A stretch of DNA of 6,219 nt from Nitrosomonas sp. (GTDB taxonomy: Bacteria; Pseudomonadota; Gammaproteobacteria; Burkholderiales; Nitrosomonadaceae). The stretch covers positions 1-6,219 of the forward strand of contig JAJFJI010000029.1 in assembly GCA_021774205.1 (NCBI GenBank), given 5' to 3'. The first letter of the stretch is position 1. Each line of letters opens with the position of its first letter. Made by a program: the position numbers and the translations under genes. The notes under the pieces were generated by a model. It saw only the letters and a list, made by a program, of their open reading frames with translations. It was not told where the DNA came from and ran no database searches. Of the stretch, positions 5,634 through 6,219 are shown one piece after another.

Positions 5634-6212
5634 ATGGCAAAAATTCTTGCAACTGAAATTCGCGTTGGCAATTTAATCGAATGGGAAAAACGTGTTTGGC
5701 GTGTCCTTAAATGTCACCATGTTCATGTCGGCGGCCGTGGTGGCGCTTTCATGCAAGTTGAAATGAAGGATGTTGAATCCGGCACCAAAAATAACCAACG
5801 AATCCGTACGGATGATAAAATAGAACGTGCATTTGTCGAGTCTCGCGACATGACCTTTCTTTATCAGGAAGGGGATGATTATATATTCATGGATCAGGAA
5901 AATTACGAACAATTAAGTTTGCCGCAGGATTTTCTTGAAAGCCAGTCCGCTTATTTGATGCCCAATATCAATGTGCAAGTTAATTTCCACAACGAACGTC
6001 CAATCGGTATTCAGCTTCCCCCCGGCGTTGTATTAACAATTACCGAAACAGAACCCAACCTCAAAGGCGCAACCGCCACCAGTTCCTATAAACCCGCAAC
6101 CATGGAAACAGGCCTGGTTGTTATGGTTCCGTCATTCGTATTGGAAGGTGAAAAAATCAGAATTAATACCGATAATGGCGAATATCTTGAAAGAGTTAAG
6201 GAAGACGCGTAA
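5634..6212 (+). CDS. efp: Translation elongation factor P
   Basis: EF-P binds between the P and E sites of stalled ribosomes and promotes peptide-bond formation at consecutive prolines. The 192-residue product has the three expected domains: KOW-like (about 1-65), central OB (about 68-128, TFLYQEGDDYIFMDQENYEQ) and C-terminal OB (about 133-188). The EF-P signature KPATMETGLVVMVPSFVLEG runs from K153 to G172, and the end GEYLERVK is characteristic. The loop that reaches the P-site tRNA reads VGGRGGAF, with R35 where E. coli has the beta-lysylated K34 in PGKGQAF; it has one extra residue. The usual arginine-type EF-P, rhamnosylated by EarP, has a SGRNAAV loop instead, so the modification state cannot be read from sequence. 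From memory, the body (GGAFMQVEMKD, TSSYKPA) looks closer to alphaproteobacterial-type EF-P than to typical betaproteobacterial ones. The ATG has only a poor ribosome-binding site (ACAAAGAAA). No modification gene is in the window. Confidence 0.96.
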   Translation: MAKILATEIRVGNLIEWEKRVWRVLKCHHVHVGGRGGAFMQVEMKDVESGTKNNQRIRTDDKIERAFVESRDMTFLYQEGDDYIFMDQENYEQLSLPQDFLESQSAYLMPNINVQVNFHNERPIGIQLPPGVVLTITETEPNLKGATATSSYKPATMETGLVVMVPSFVLEGEKIRINTDNGEYLERVKEDA

Positions 6213-6219
6213 CAAACAC

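Noticed and set aside
5673..5912. 79-codon - strand frame opposite efp
   Set aside because: It is antisense to the most conserved part of EF-P; no motif and no plausible ribosome-binding site was noted.
1..6219. CRISPR array or tandem repeat array
   Set aside because: No regularly spaced direct repeats were seen anywhere in the window.

Overview
The window looks like chromosomal DNA of a proteobacterium, probably a betaproteobacterium close to the ammonia oxidisers or other Nitrosomonadales. That placement is an inference from the feel of the UvrC and PgsA proteins and from gene order; no search was possible. It holds five intact genes, one gene cut by the left edge, and about 850 bases of decayed DNA.

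Left part (1-1135, + strand): the last 377 codons of a TolC-family outer-membrane channel protein, whose beginning lies outside the window. Next comes a stretch with no intact gene (1136-1984). It holds a broken piece of an IS6-like transposase (about 1191-1388), several inverted repeats, and the 3' half of a tRNA-Lys(UUU) gene on the - strand (1776-1821) whose 5' half is lost or unrecognisable. This stretch separates accessory DNA on the left from a housekeeping block on the right.

Right part, - strand, read from high to low coordinates: a family 5 (UdgB-type) uracil-DNA glycosylase (5578-4934), a small 4-oxalocrotonate tautomerase-like protein (4917-4726), the excinuclease subunit UvrC (4723-2906) and, after a 348-base gap, the phosphatidylglycerophosphate synthase PgsA (2557-1985). 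The first three are packed with gaps of 16 and 2 bases and are almost certainly one transcript. It combines base excision repair and nucleotide excision repair with a tautomerase of unknown substrate. The uvrC-pgsA order matches the E. coli arrangement, although here the pair is widely spaced.

Divergently, on the + strand, lies elongation factor P (5634-6212). The 55-base gap between it and the glycosylase gene could hold overlapping divergent promoters. The EF-P is notable for an arginine at the tip of the loop that enters the ribosomal peptidyl-transferase centre, set in a glycine-rich loop unlike the usual arginine-type EF-P loop.

I found no CRISPR array, no complete mobile element and no convincing wholly new system. 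The most informative oddities are the EF-P loop, the half tRNA, the transposase relic and the glycosylase-tautomerase-uvrC operon.
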